Assembly: GCF_900116555.1 (NCBI RefSeq)
Contig: NZ_FPAT01000005.1
Coordinates: forward strand, 248,001 to 312,000
Origin: Actinopolyspora lacussalsi subsp. righensis
GTDB lineage: Bacteria; Actinomycetota; Actinomycetes; Mycobacteriales; Pseudonocardiaceae
Reading direction: 5' to 3'
Length of the DNA stretch: 64,000 bases
A model generated the notes under the pieces. That model was not told the DNA's origin, did not search any database, and saw only the letters and a list, made by a program, of their open reading frames with translations. Positions within the stretch are counted from its first letter, which is position 1. The number at the start of each line of letters is the position of its first letter. Shown here piece by piece: positions 7,368 to 16,670 of the stretch. The position numbers and the translations under genes were made by a program.

Positions 7368-9356
7368 TTGCCGAGTTCCAGCTCGCTCGGAACGGACAAC
7401 ACGAAGCGGAGCCACCCGGACTCGATACCGAGACTTTCCGGCGGTCGAACGGTTCTCGAACTTTCGCTGGGTACGGGAATCGCGGTCGTGCTCAGTCTAC
7501 TGCTGCAATTCCTCATCGTTCAGCCCGGAATCTCCGAACCCGGTAACGCTCCCGAGGCCCTGGCCGTACTCGGCTCCACCGTACTTCTGCTGCTGCTCCT
7601 GGTGCCGCCTGCTCTCGGAAAGCGGATCGGGAACGGCGGGCTGCGCCTCATCGGTGTCTGGACCGCCCTGACCACGCTGACCACGCTGTTGCTGGCCACG
7701 CCGCTGCAACGCACCCGGTTCTACTACGGGGGAGCCTCGGTGGACAACGGGTTCCGGTTGCAGTACATGAATCGGATGGCGGAGAACCTGGTTCCCGCGG
7801 ACATGAACTACGCCGACATAGCCCCCTACTATCCCTGGGGATGGTTCTGGATCGGCGGGCGTTTCGCGAACCTGATCGGGTGGGAGGGCTGGGCCGCCTA
7901 CAAACCCTACGCGCTGACGTGGCTGGCAGTGGTCGTCGTGCTGGCCTTCACGCTGTGGAGTCTGGTGATACCGCGCGAGCAGGCGCTGCTGGCCGCGCTG
8001 GTGACGATGTTGACCGGTATGCGGCACGGCCTGATGGAACCCTACGCTTGGCCCTCCGCCGCCCTGCTGGCTCCGATGGCTGTGCTGACCTGGTACGCCC
8101 TGTCCACGCGGGAGCGCGCGCCGCGCGGCGTGTTGTTGGGGGTGGGGATCTTCGTCGGTTTAACGGCGATGACCTACACGTTGAACTTCGGGTTCGCGGT
8201 GCTGGTAACCGTGGTAATGGCCGCCGTCATCGGTGCGACACGTGTCGCGCGCGGCGCTCCTGCCGGGCGCACGGCATGGGAACTGTTCCTACGGTTGGTC
8301 CCCATCGGAGTGGTCAGCGGCCTGTTGGCTCTGGTGGTGTGGGCTCCGTTCCTGCTCGCGGGCGGACTTTCCGAGAGCAGCGCTGCACAGCACTACTTGC
8401 CAGCCGGAAGCGCTTACCTGCCGTTGCCGTTCACCGAGTTCTCCACGTTCGGATTGCTGTGCCTGTGCGGCCTGGTGTGGTTGATACTTCGCGCGACGAA
8501 CAGTTCGCTGGCGGCGGCGTTGCTGATGGTGACGGTCACCGTTTACGTGTGGTTCGGGCTGTCCACACTCGCACTGGTCGCCGAGACCACGCTGCTCGCG
8601 TTCCGCCTCCGCATGATCCTGGAGTGCGTCCTGGTCGTGGCAGGCGTGATCGGACTGGTCGAGCTGCTCCACAGGCTGCGGGGACGAGTTCCCGGAAGGT
8701 ATCTACCGCGACTGACCGCGCTGTCGGTGGTGCTGGCCGTGACCGGCGCGCTCTCGGTGGCGCAGTACCAACTCAACACCGGATTGGACTCCCGCGTGCG
8801 GGAGGCGTACGAGGACTACTACCCCACCGGCCACAACGCATACGGCGCGCGGAACCCGGACGAACCCAACGCATGGTTGGACGAACTCATCTCGACCATA
8901 TCCGGGATGACCGGGCGAAATCCACAGCGGAACGTCGTGCTGAGCACGAACTACAATCTGAAGTCGTTCGAACCCTACTGGATGTTCCAGCAGGAAACAC
9001 CGCACTACGCCAATCCGCTGGGTGAGTACGAACAACGCGCCGCGGAGATTGAACGCTGGGCCGACGCCACGGACAGCGCCGAGCTGGCGGAACTGCTGCG
9101 CGACAGTCCGTTCCGCGCTCCGGACGTGTTCGTGCTCCGGCATCGTGGAGAGGCCGGAGGTCCGAGCAGCGGCGATGACACGGCCGAGGGTTCGAACCCG
9201 CCCGTCGGGAAGCTCTCGCTGACGCTGAAACGCGATGTTTTCCCCGCCCAGCCGAACGTGCTGAACTACCGGGTGCTGTTCGACACGGCACTGTTCCGGG
9301 GACCGGAGTTCACCACGCGGGAAATCGGTCCGTACACCGTGGTCGTCGTGCGGTGA
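7368..9356 (+). CDS. aftA: AftA-like galactan 5-O-arabinofuranosyltransferase
   Basis: AftA transfers the first arabinofuranose from decaprenyl-phospho-arabinose onto the galactan of arabinogalactan at the cytoplasmic membrane. The 662-residue protein has about ten transmembrane helices and a soluble C-terminal domain. The loop DNGFRLQYMNRMAENLVPADMNYADIAPYYPWGWFWIGGR and the C-terminal EAYEDYYPTGHNAYG match AftA proteins. Start is uncertain. TTG 7368 has GGAG 7 bases upstream and sits after a -10-like TATTGT; GTG 7323 in the same frame would add 15 residues. It lies alone here, not in an emb cluster. Convergent with a P450, separated by a strong terminator. Confidence 0.82.
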   Translation: MPSSSSLGTDNTKRSHPDSIPRLSGGRTVLELSLGTGIAVVLSLLLQFLIVQPGISEPGNAPEALAVLGSTVLLLLLLVPPALGKRIGNGGLRLIGVWTALTTLTTLLLATPLQRTRFYYGGASVDNGFRLQYMNRMAENLVPADMNYADIAPYYPWGWFWIGGRFANLIGWEGWAAYKPYALTWLAVVVVLAFTLWSLVIPREQALLAALVTMLTGMRHGLMEPYAWPSAALLAPMAVLTWYALSTRERAPRGVLLGVGIFVGLTAMTYTLNFGFAVLVTVVMAAVIGATRVARGAPAGRTAWELFLRLVPIGVVSGLLALVVWAPFLLAGGLSESSAAQHYLPAGSAYLPLPFTEFSTFGLLCLCGLVWLILRATNSSLAAALLMVTVTVYVWFGLSTLALVAETTLLAFRLRMILECVLVVAGVIGLVELLHRLRGRVPGRYLPRLTALSVVLAVTGALSVAQYQLNTGLDSRVREAYEDYYPTGHNAYGARNPDEPNAWLDELISTISGMTGRNPQRNVVLSTNYNLKSFEPYWMFQQETPHYANPLGEYEQRAAEIERWADATDSAELAELLRDSPFRAPDVFVLRHRGEAGGPSSGDDTAEGSNPPVGKLSLTLKRDVFPAQPNVLNYRVLFDTALFRGPEFTTREIGPYTVVVVR

Positions 9357-9369
9357 CGAACCGGGCTAC

Positions 9370-9413
9370 CCGTTCGGGCCGAAGCGGCACGGTCGGCCTT
9401 CCGGCCCGAACGG
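9370..9413. terminator. Bidirectional terminator between aftA and the P450 gene
   Basis: Perfect 11-bp arms CCGTTCGGGCC / GGCCCGAACGG. The stem can extend inward (GAAG with CTT plus one bulged C). It lies 14 bases after the aftA stop, between convergent genes. Confidence 0.7.
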
Positions 9414-9493
9414 AGCCCGTCCCGCCACCGGAAGCGACGACGGAGCCCGTCCGGTCGTCCGAGCGACCCGACGAACCTGCCGGAAAACTCCGA

Positions 9494-10735
9494 TCAGGAA
9501 AGCCGGACGGGCAACTGTTCCAGGCCACGCATCAACGTGCTGGGACGGTAGGACAGCTGTTCCTCCGACAGGGCCAGCTTCATGGCGGGAAAACGCTCGG
9601 TGAGCCGCCGCAGCGCGATCTGGCCCTCCAGACGTGCCAACGGGGCTCCGACGCAGAAATGGATACCGTGCCCGAAAGCCAGGTGGCCGTTGGTGGCTCG
9701 GTCCTGGTCGAACCGATCCGGCGTGTCGAACTTCTCCGAGTCCCGGTTGGCCGATCCCAGTGCGACCAGCACCAGCTCTTCCGCTGGGATCTCCACATCT
9801 CCGACCATCACCGGTTCCGTGGTGTACCGAAAGGTCGCCAGATTCACGGGACCGTCGAACCGCAACGTCTCCTCGACCACCGACGCGGCCCGTTCCGGTT
9901 CGTCGCGCAGCAGCCGATACTGCTCCGGGTCACGGAGCAATGCCAGTACCCCGTTGCCGATGAGGTTGACCGTGGTCTCGTGTCCGGCGACCAGCAGCAG
10001 GAACACCATGGCGATCAGCTCCTCGCCACTGAGCCGATCCGCGTCATCACTGGCTTCGATCAGCGCCGTGAGCAGGTCGTCCATCGGGTTCCGACGTTTC
10101 TCCGCGACCAGTTCGAACAGGTACTCCGCCATGGCGGCGGCGGCCCGCTCCGCGGCCTGTGGATCCTGTCCGGAAACCACGGTGTTGGACCACTCGCGAA
10201 ACTCGTCCCTGCGGTCCTCGGGGATTCCCAACAGTTCGCAGATCACGCGGATAGGCAGGGGGAAGGCGAACTCGTCCAGCAGGTCGATACCGGCGTCACC
10301 GGCGTGCTCCGTCGCCGCCATCTCGTCGAGCAGCTCGCCGGTTATCTGCTCTATCCTCGGGCGCAACGCCTCGACACGACGGGCGGTGAACGCCTTGACC
10401 ACCAGCTTGCGCAGTCGCGTGTGATCGGGCGGATCCATGTTGAGCATGTGGGCCTGGACGGATTCCGAGATGTCGGCCCGCTGGGCGCCCCGCTCGACCT
10501 CGCGCTCCGTTATCCGCCCAATACCACGGTAGTCCTTGCTGAGCCTGGGGTCGGTCAGCGCGGCTTTGGCATCGGCGTAGCGGGTCACCAGCCATACCGG
10601 CAGCCCGGTCACGGTGACCACTCTCCTGGTGGGGTCGGATTCCCGCATCCACGCGTAATGCACGTGGGGATCCTGCAGGAACTCGTCGTCGAGCACCGAT
10701 ACGGAGTCATGTGGACACTGCTGGGACGAAGTCAT
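9494..10735 (-). CDS. Cytochrome P450 (bacterial class I, CYP105/CYP107-like)
   Basis: A soluble 413-residue P450 monooxygenase. Seen in order: MDPPDHTRLRKLVVKAFTARRVE (C-helix region, about 97-120), the I-helix AGHETTVN with the acid-threonine pair (about 243), the K-helix EETLR ExxR motif (about 281), PERF-like DRFDQDR, and the heme loop FGHGIHFCVGAPLAR with the Cys ligand near residue 356. No ferredoxin or reductase gene is adjacent, so redox partners must come from elsewhere, and the substrate cannot be inferred. ATG start at 10733-10735. An AT-rich dyad lies upstream. Confidence 0.93.
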   Translation of the reverse strand: MTSSQQCPHDSVSVLDDEFLQDPHVHYAWMRESDPTRRVVTVTGLPVWLVTRYADAKAALTDPRLSKDYRGIGRITEREVERGAQRADISESVQAHMLNMDPPDHTRLRKLVVKAFTARRVEALRPRIEQITGELLDEMAATEHAGDAGIDLLDEFAFPLPIRVICELLGIPEDRRDEFREWSNTVVSGQDPQAAERAAAAMAEYLFELVAEKRRNPMDDLLTALIEASDDADRLSGEELIAMVFLLLVAGHETTVNLIGNGVLALLRDPEQYRLLRDEPERAASVVEETLRFDGPVNLATFRYTTEPVMVGDVEIPAEELVLVALGSANRDSEKFDTPDRFDQDRATNGHLAFGHGIHFCVGAPLARLEGQIALRRLTERFPAMKLALSEEQLSYRPSTLMRGLEQLPVRLS

Positions 10736-10771
10736 GACAGCCCTTCGCGGTAGACACCGGTCCGCCCACAG

Positions 10772-10784
10772 TTAACACCGTTAA
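10772..10784. promoter_or_regulatory. TTAAC-ACC-GTTAA dyad in the P450 promoter region
   Basis: An AT-rich inverted repeat in a GC-rich context, 37-49 bases upstream of the P450 start. On the minus strand GTGACA and GTTAAC are 17 bases apart, so the dyad could overlap a -10 element. Repressor binding is only a suggestion. Confidence 0.35.
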
Positions 10785-10951
10785 TAGCGAAGCTGTCACT
10801 ACGATCAGCGGATTGTCCGAACCATTTTCACCAGCACGAAGTAATCAACCCGGTGGAATCGCACGGGCGAGCTCGCCCGAATCGGACGATCCGGCTTTCC
10901 CGCACGAAACGAGGACCACGAGGACTTTCGCGCCCCGACGGGGCCGCCCAA

Positions 10952-11905
10952 TCAGGTCAGGGACTCGAAACAACCGGCTCCCAACATCCCCTCGAGCTCA
11001 CCCTGCAAGCCGTGGTCGGTGTTGACGAAGAACTCACTGGAAAGAGCGAGTCTGGGCTCGCCGCGACTGCCCTGCGACTTGACCTGCACCGGCACCTCAC
11101 CGGAGTGGGCACGCAGCGTGCGCTTGAGCTCGTCGACCATGCTCCGGTCCACCTCGGACGCGTTGAGCCGCAGCACGAACGGAGGACTGCTGCCGGGGCC
11201 GGTCTCGGCAGCCGAGATGTCCACCGGTACGGCGTCCGGGGAGAGCACCCGGACCTGCATCCGACGGCACTCCGAGAGGTAGACCGCCATCTTGTCCTTT
11301 CGTCACCGTTGGCGGTCAGCAGCACCGCCATGTACTCGGCCGGGTAGTTCGCCTTCAGATAGGCGGTCCAGTAGGCCACCAGGGCGTAACCGGCGAACGG
11401 CAGTACCGTGGGACGCAGCCGCTTGAGCAGCTCGCGCATCCCACCACCTTCGAACTTGAGCAGCCCGATGGCCTCACAGCTGGGATAGTCCCAGCCCGTG
11501 ATGATGGAACCGTCGTCACGCATCCACGGCGGAACCGTGCCCATCAGCGGCTGCGAGGACAGGATCACCGCGCAGGCGTGCACTCCCGCGTTGCGGATCA
11601 GCCCCCTCCAGGCCACGGGCGGTGGAGAAGATCCGCGAGACGGACTGGAGACCGGTTTCTTGTGGTATCGGCTCTGCGGTGCGACGTAGGCCTCGATACC
11701 GATGATCGGTTTGATGCCCGCATTCTTGGCCTGCTGGTGGAACTCGTCGGCACCGTACATATCGCCGTGGTCGGTCATCGCGACCGCGGGTATCCCGAGG
11801 CGTTTCGCCCCGGAGAAAAGGGCCCCATCTTCGCCGCGCCGTCCAACATCGAGCACTCGGTGTACACGTGCAGATGAACGAACGAATCGGTAGGTACGGC
11901 GGTTT
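10952..11905 (-). pseudogene. Decayed second copy of dnaE (DNA polymerase III alpha subunit)
   Basis: Collinear pieces of a DnaE1-type polymerase (normally about 1180 residues) remain in less than 1 kb. They are the PHP start DSFVHLHVYTECSMLDGAAK (from about 11888), AKRLGIPAVAMTDHGDMYGADEF and IIGIEAYVAP, then RIFSTARGLEG, LIRNAGVHACAV and IITGWDYPSCEAIGLLK, then GMRELLKRLRPT fused to LPFAGYALVAYWTAYLKANYPAEYM, then KDKMAVYLSECRRM and the C-terminus. Single-base indels break the frame near 11820 (a C lost), near 11616 (an extra G in a G-run) and near 11301 (one base lost), and most of the polymerase core is deleted. It cannot make an active polymerase. Confidence 0.88.
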
Positions 11906-12183
11906 TCCCTCCCGTGAAGCAACACGGCGCAATTCAATACCGTGACCAACGACGATGTTTCGCATGGTCGATCCGGAGTCCGGTTCGGTCGACGTCCTTC
12001 GCGTTACGACGAAAGGTGGACCGGTACCGAGCCTCCAACCCTAGTCCAGTCCGTTCGGTCGACACCGGACCGTCCCCGGCCTGTTCGCGAGCGGCCCACG
12101 GGAGCGCGGAAATCCCGGGGAATCGGTCCAACGGCCCCCGGGAGGGAATCGACACCACGAAACACGACGCTCACCGGAGCGGG

Positions 12184-12189
12184 TAGCGT
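12184..12189 (+). promoter_or_regulatory. -10-like TAGCGT, probable leaderless promoter
   Basis: TAGCGT lies 8 bases before the GTG at 12198, and no ribosome-binding site is visible. Confidence 0.4.
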
Positions 12190-12197
12190 GACAAGAC

Positions 12198-13196
12198 GTG
12201 GCTGCACCAGATCCCGTGGACGTCCGTCTGCTCAGCGCCGTCGCCGAGACGGGTCGCGCCGCGGTTCACGAACTCGCCGCCTACCTGAACATGGACGTGC
12301 GTGAGGTGGCCGCGAGGCTGGCCACGCTGTCCACCACCGGCTTGCCGCTGGTGGTCGGTGTGGAGTGCGACCCGAACGGGATCCGCAACGCGCTCGCGTC
12401 CGTCGGAGTCCAGCCGCAGAGCCAACCCGGCGGTGGTTACCAGACACCCCCCTCCGGAGCGGGCGCACCACCGCCTCCGCAGCACTCGGGACCGCACAGC
12501 GGGGGCTACGCGGTCCACGGCGGCATGAGCGGCCCTCAGCAACCGCACGGTCCGTATCCGCCGATGGCTCCGCAGCCACCGCCCTCACCCGGTCAGGGAC
12601 CACCACCGCCGCAACAACAGCCGCCGCAGGGACCACAGCAGCCCTACCCCACGACACCGGCACAACAACCACCCGCGGCCCCCAACACGTGGGGGCCTCC
12701 CGGCTCCGCGGCGTGGTCCCGGAGCGAGCAGGGCGCCGCGGGTGGTCCGACACCGCGACCACCCGCCGTCCCCAGAGCGGGCAAGGTCGGCAGCAAGCTG
12801 GACACGGTCGGCCCCAACGGTGAACCGGTCGAGGTACTGCTGGTCGAGGTGGTCGATCCCGCCGACTTCCTGTTCAGCGCCGCTGGGCACACCCTGGAGG
12901 AGGGGCAGCGGGCGATCGTGGTGCACATCGAGCTGACCAACCGCGGCACCACCGTGTTCGACTCACCACCGGACCAGCACCTGCTGCTGGTGGCCCGGGA
13001 CGGTTCGACCGTGTCCAAGTCCTCGGTGGCGCTCTCCTCCCGTCCACCGCACAGCTCCGGCGTCTCGCCCGGGGAAACGGGTGGCGGGCACAGCGTGTTC
13101 GTGTTGCCGGAGGAAACCGAACTGCGCAGCGTCGAGTGGTCACCGCACGCTGATCCGGGACCGCACTCGCTGGTCTGGGACATCAGCGACCTCTGA
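12198..13196 (+). CDS. Winged-helix / proline-rich linker / beta-domain protein of unknown function
   Basis: A 332-residue protein in three parts. Residues about 1-60 (VDVRLLSAVAETGRAAVHELAAYLNMDVREVAARLATLSTTG) look like an AsnC- or MarR-type helix-turn-helix. Residues about 75-195 are a low-complexity Pro/Gln/Gly linker. Residues about 200-332 (VEVLLVEVVDPADFLF, VVHIELTNRGTTVFDS, LLLVARDGSTVS, SLVWDISDL) resemble a DUF4352-like beta-sandwich that is usually extracytoplasmic, yet no signal peptide or membrane helix is present. I do not recognise the function. The helix-turn-helix could be a protein-interaction rather than a DNA-binding domain. Confidence 0.75.
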   Translation: MAAPDPVDVRLLSAVAETGRAAVHELAAYLNMDVREVAARLATLSTTGLPLVVGVECDPNGIRNALASVGVQPQSQPGGGYQTPPSGAGAPPPPQHSGPHSGGYAVHGGMSGPQQPHGPYPPMAPQPPPSPGQGPPPPQQQPPQGPQQPYPTTPAQQPPAAPNTWGPPGSAAWSRSEQGAAGGPTPRPPAVPRAGKVGSKLDTVGPNGEPVEVLLVEVVDPADFLFSAAGHTLEEGQRAIVVHIELTNRGTTVFDSPPDQHLLLVARDGSTVSKSSVALSSRPPHSSGVSPGETGGGHSVFVLPEETELRSVEWSPHADPGPHSLVWDISDL

Positions 13197-13215
13197 GCGG
13201 CGGATGACGAACCTT

Positions 13216-13246
13216 CCGCACCGGCTCGGGACCACCGACGGTGCGG
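13216..13246. terminator. Terminator between the 12198 gene and rluD
   Basis: Inverted repeat with 8-bp arms CCGCACCG / CGGTGCGG and a 15-base loop, placed between convergent genes. Confidence 0.45.
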
Positions 13247-13264
13247 CGTGGCCCCTGGAGCGGC

Positions 13265-14197
13265 TCAGTGGTCCTGTTCCCGCAGTTGCTCCAACGCTTC
13301 ACTCAGATCCGCCGGGTAATCGCTGTCGAAAGTCACCCGATCGCCGTAACCGGGGTGTTCGAAGGACAGCGAGTACGCGTGCAACCACTGTCTGGTGAGG
13401 CCGAGCCGCCGTGCGAGCGTCGGATCGGCGCCGTAGGTCAGATCACCGACGCAGGGATGGCGCACTGCCGAGAAGTGCACCCTTATCTGGTGGGTGCGAC
13501 CGGTCTCGAGCTTCACGTCCACCAGCGAGGCCGCCCGGAACGCCTCCACCGTCTCGTAGTGGGTGACGCTGGGCTTACCGTCGGTGACCACGGCGAACTT
13601 GTGATCGACCCTGGGGTGGCGATCTATGGGCGCGTCGATCGTGCCTCGGCTCGGATCGGGGTGCCCCTGCACCAGAGCGTGGTAGTGCTTGTCCACCGTG
13701 CGCTCCTTGAACGCACGCTTCAACGCGGAGTAGGCACGTTCCGACTTCGCCAGCACCATGACTCCCGTGGTGCCCGCGTCGAGGCGGTGTACCACTCCCT
13801 GCCGTTCCGAGGGGCCGGAGACGGCGAGATTGACCCCCGCCGCGGCCAGCCCGCCGAGCACGGTCGGCCCCTCCCAGCCGGGGCTGGGGTGAACCGCCAC
13901 ACCTATGGGCTTGTTGACCACCACGATGTCGTCGTCCTCGTGCACGATCGTCAGCCCCTCCACGGGAACCGCGACGATCTCGGGAGGCGTTTCCTCGCCG
14001 GGAAGCCGCACCTCGAGCCACGAACCGGCCAGCAGCCGGTCCGACTTACCGGCGGGCGCCCCGTCCAACTCGACGTCTCCGGACGTGGTCAGCGCCACGA
14101 CGGTGTTGCGCGACACACCCAGCAGCTTGGCCAGCCCGGAGTCCACCCGCATACCGTCGAGCCCGTCGGGCACGGGCAGTGTGCGCAACTCGCTCAC
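13265..14197 (-). CDS. rluD: RluD-family 23S rRNA pseudouridine synthase
   Basis: The 310-residue protein has an N-terminal S4 RNA-binding domain (about 15-75: [31 protein letters not shown]) and the catalytic pseudouridine synthase domain. The active-site Asp lies in [16 protein letters not shown] (about 140-155), followed by [13 protein letters not shown]. RluD-type enzymes modify helix 69 of 23S rRNA, though the exact target here is inferred. GTG start at 14195-14197 overlaps the lspA stop (GTGA), so the pair is coupled. This lspA-rluD pair is common in many bacteria. Confidence 0.92.
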   Translation of the reverse strand: MSELRTLPVPDGLDGMRVDSGLAKLLGVSRNTVVALTTSGDVELDGAPAGKSDRLLAGSWLEVRLPGEETPPEIVAVPVEGLTIVHEDDDIVVVNKPIGVAVHPSPGWEGPTVLGGLAAAGVNLAVSGPSERQGVVHRLDAGTTGVMVLAKSERAYSALKRAFKERTVDKHYHALVQGHPDPSRGTIDAPIDRHPRVDHKFAVVTDGKPSVTHYETVEAFRAASLVDVKLETGRTHQIRVHFSAVRHPCVGDLTYGADPTLARRLGLTRQWLHAYSLSFEHPGYGDRVTFDSDYPADLSEALEQLREQDH

Positions 14198-14928
14198 GAG
14201 CTTCCCTCATCGTCGTCACGTCGCTGTTCCTCGGCCGAGCCCGGCGAAGCCCTACCCCGTTCGGTAGAGCGATCGTCCGCGGCCTCGCCTCGCTCGCCCT
14301 CGGCAGGGTGATCACCGCTGTCGCCGGTGGTGGTCCGTTCCGCCCCCCGCCGATGCACGGTTCCGTCGTAGTCGTAGCCCAGCAGTGCCAGCAGTACGAT
14401 CAGCACTCCACCACACACGATGCCGGAGTCGGCCAGGTTGAACACCGGCCAGACGCTTCCGTCCGGGGCGAACACGGACAGGAAGTCGATCACGTGACCG
14501 CGCAGCGGCGCGGGCTCCCGGAATATCCGGTCGACGAGATTGCCGCAGGCACCTCCCAGCACCAGGCCGATACCCACCGCCCAACCGGTGGAACGGAGCT
14601 TCGGGGCGAACCAGACTATGGCGCCGATCACCACGATCGCCAGCAGCGCCAGCAGCCAGGTCAGACCGGTGCCGATGTTGAACGCGGCTCCCGGATTGCG
14701 GAAGAGCACCAAGTACAGGGCCCCGCCGAACAGCTTGACCGGCTCTCGGTCCTCCAGCTCGGCCACCGCCAATGACTTGGTGATCGCGTCCGCCCCGATC
14801 AGGACCACGGCGATCCCGAACAGCAGCACCAACAATCGGGGGCGCGGCGGACCACGACGTTCGGTGGTCGAGCCGGGCGCCGAACGTGCGGAACCGGAGG
14901 GGTCGGTCGTGTGGTGCTCATCGCTCAC
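14194..14928 (-). CDS. lspA: Lipoprotein signal peptidase (signal peptidase II)
   Basis: LspA cleaves the signal peptide of diacylglyceryl-modified prolipoproteins in the cytoplasmic membrane. The 244-residue protein has four transmembrane helices. The two catalytic aspartates are visible in GNLVDRI and FNLADSGI, with the conserved [10 protein letters not shown] loop before them. The N-terminal 40 residues are polar, and the C-terminal tail (about 185-244) is long, charged and Glu/Arg-rich, beyond the usual family length of about 165. Start GTG at 14926-14928 is preceded by GGGGGA. Coupled to rluD. Confidence 0.93.
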   Translation of the reverse strand: MSDEHHTTDPSGSARSAPGSTTERRGPPRPRLLVLLFGIAVVLIGADAITKSLAVAELEDREPVKLFGGALYLVLFRNPGAAFNIGTGLTWLLALLAIVVIGAIVWFAPKLRSTGWAVGIGLVLGGACGNLVDRIFREPAPLRGHVIDFLSVFAPDGSVWPVFNLADSGIVCGGVLIVLLALLGYDYDGTVHRRGAERTTTGDSGDHPAEGERGEAADDRSTERGRASPGSAEEQRRDDDEGSS

Positions 14929-15149
14929 TCCCCCATTGTCCCTGACCGGACGGGACGGGGTGCAGCCAGGCCGGGACAGCGGTGTGCTTTGGTACCCGAC
15001 CGCGAAGCGATGGTTCGCGGCGAACACCACGCTGCGAAAACCGCGGCTGTGCGCTAGTCATGCCCTTGGAACACGGGACCAACTGAGGATGTTGCCCGAG
15101 CGGACACCCCGGTTCGCGTCGCGGATCGGGACATCGGATCGGAGCGCGG

Positions 15150-16583
15150 ATGAGCGACAAGGCGAACATCGGGGTCACGGGCCTGGCCGTCATGGGCAGG
15201 AACCTGGCCCGCAATCTCGCCCGCAACGGGCAGCGGGTGGCCGTGCACAACCGTCACCGGGAACGCACCGACGAGTTGATCAGCCGGTTCGGGGACGAGG
15301 GAAATTTCCTGGCCACCGGATCGCTGCGGGAACTCGTCGACACGTTGGAACGCCCCCGTCGCCTGGTGATCATGGTCAAGGCCGGCGCCCCCACCGACGC
15401 GGTGATCGACGAGCTCGTGCCGATGCTGGACTCGGGAGACGTCCTCGTCGACGCCGGGAACGCCAACTTCACCGACACCCGACGTCGGGAAGCGGCACTG
15501 ATCGACCGGGGAGTGCACTTCGTCGGGGCAGGCGTGTCCGGTGGTGAGGAGGGGGCGCTGCACGGCCCCAGCATCATGCCGGGAGGCTCGACCGACGCCT
15601 ACCGTGAGCTGGAACCCATCCTGCGCTCGATCGCCGCCAACGTGGACGGCACACCGTGCGTCACCCACGTGGGGGCGGACGGTGCGGGTCACTTCGTCAA
15701 AATGGTGCACAACGGCATCGAGTACGCCGACATGCAGCTCATCGCGGAGACCTACGACCTGTTGCGCAAGGTTCTGGGGCGGGAACCCGCCGAGATCGCC
15801 GAAACGTTCCGCCGGTTCAACACCGGCCGGTTGAACTCCTACCTGATCGAGATCACCGCCGAGGTGCTCGGTCACGTGGACAGCCGCACCTCCCGGCCGT
15901 TCGTCGACGTGGTGCTGGACCAGGCCGAGCAGAAGGGCACCGGCCGCTGGACCGTACAGAACGCCCTGGAACTGGCCAGCCCGGTGACCGGGATCGCCGA
16001 AGCGGTGTTCGCGCGCTCGATCTCCGGACAGCCGCGGCTACGAGCGGACGCGGCCGGGCTCCCCGGCCCCTCGGCGGAACCCGTGGTCGACGATCCCGAG
16101 CGATTCGTCGCCGACGTGGAACGCGCCCTGTACGCCTCCAAGATCATCGCTTACGCCCAGGGCTTCGACCAGATCCGGGCGGGCAGCGAGACCTACGAGT
16201 GGAACATCGACCTCGGCGCCATCGCCACGATCTGGCGGGGCGGCTGCATCATCAGGGCGGAATTCCTGGACCGCATCCGAGCGGCCTACGACCAGACCTC
16301 CGGACCGGCCGGTCTGCTCGCCGACGACGACTTCCGCGAGGCGCTCGGCGAGGCCCAGGACTCGTGGCGCCGTGTGGTCGCCACCGCCACGGCGGCCGGA
16401 GTGCCGGTCCCCGGGATCTCGACGGCGTTGGCCTACTACGACACCGTTCGGGCCCAGCGGTTGCCCGCCGCGCTGATCCAGGGGCAGCGGGACTACTTCG
16501 GAGCGCACACCTACCGTCGGACCGATCGCGAGGGGGTTTTCCACACCGAGTGGTCGGCCGATCGCTCCGAGCACGAGGCCTGA
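15150..16583 (+). CDS. gnd: 6-phosphogluconate dehydrogenase (decarboxylating)
   Basis: Oxidises 6-phosphogluconate to ribulose 5-phosphate with NADP+ in the oxidative pentose phosphate pathway. The 477-residue length fits the long (homodimeric) type. Seen: N-terminal Rossmann fold with GLAVMGRNLARNLARNG (about 10-26), then VKAGAPTDAVID, the catalytic segment GVSGGEEGALHGPSIMPGG, FVKMVHNGIEYADMQLI with catalytic Lys, and EWNIDLGAIATIWRGGCIIRA. ATG start at 15150, after GGATCGGAG. Divergent from lspA and convergent with ileS. No other pentose-phosphate gene is adjacent. Confidence 0.95.
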   Translation: MSDKANIGVTGLAVMGRNLARNLARNGQRVAVHNRHRERTDELISRFGDEGNFLATGSLRELVDTLERPRRLVIMVKAGAPTDAVIDELVPMLDSGDVLVDAGNANFTDTRRREAALIDRGVHFVGAGVSGGEEGALHGPSIMPGGSTDAYRELEPILRSIAANVDGTPCVTHVGADGAGHFVKMVHNGIEYADMQLIAETYDLLRKVLGREPAEIAETFRRFNTGRLNSYLIEITAEVLGHVDSRTSRPFVDVVLDQAEQKGTGRWTVQNALELASPVTGIAEAVFARSISGQPRLRADAAGLPGPSAEPVVDDPERFVADVERALYASKIIAYAQGFDQIRAGSETYEWNIDLGAIATIWRGGCIIRAEFLDRIRAAYDQTSGPAGLLADDDFREALGEAQDSWRRVVATATAAGVPVPGISTALAYYDTVRAQRLPAALIQGQRDYFGAHTYRRTDREGVFHTEWSADRSEHEA

Positions 16584-16607
16584 TCGGCGAATCCCGCCGA
16601 GTCGCCG

Positions 16608-16639
16608 AGTGGCGGGGCCTTCGGAAAGGTCCCGCCACT
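16608..16639. terminator. Bidirectional terminator between gnd and ileS
   Basis: A stem AGTGGCGGGGCCTT / AAGGTCCCGCCACT with one G-U pair and a CGGA tetraloop, 24 bases after the gnd stop and 31 bases after the ileS stop. Confidence 0.75.
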
Positions 16640-16670
16640 GGGCTCCGCACGATCGGAACGGCGCGTTCGG

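Noticed and set aside
9411-9452. Short direct repeat CGGAGCCCGTCC (two copies 30 bases apart)
   Set aside because: It is adjacent to the aftA terminator and short. It is compatible with chance in GC-rich sequence.
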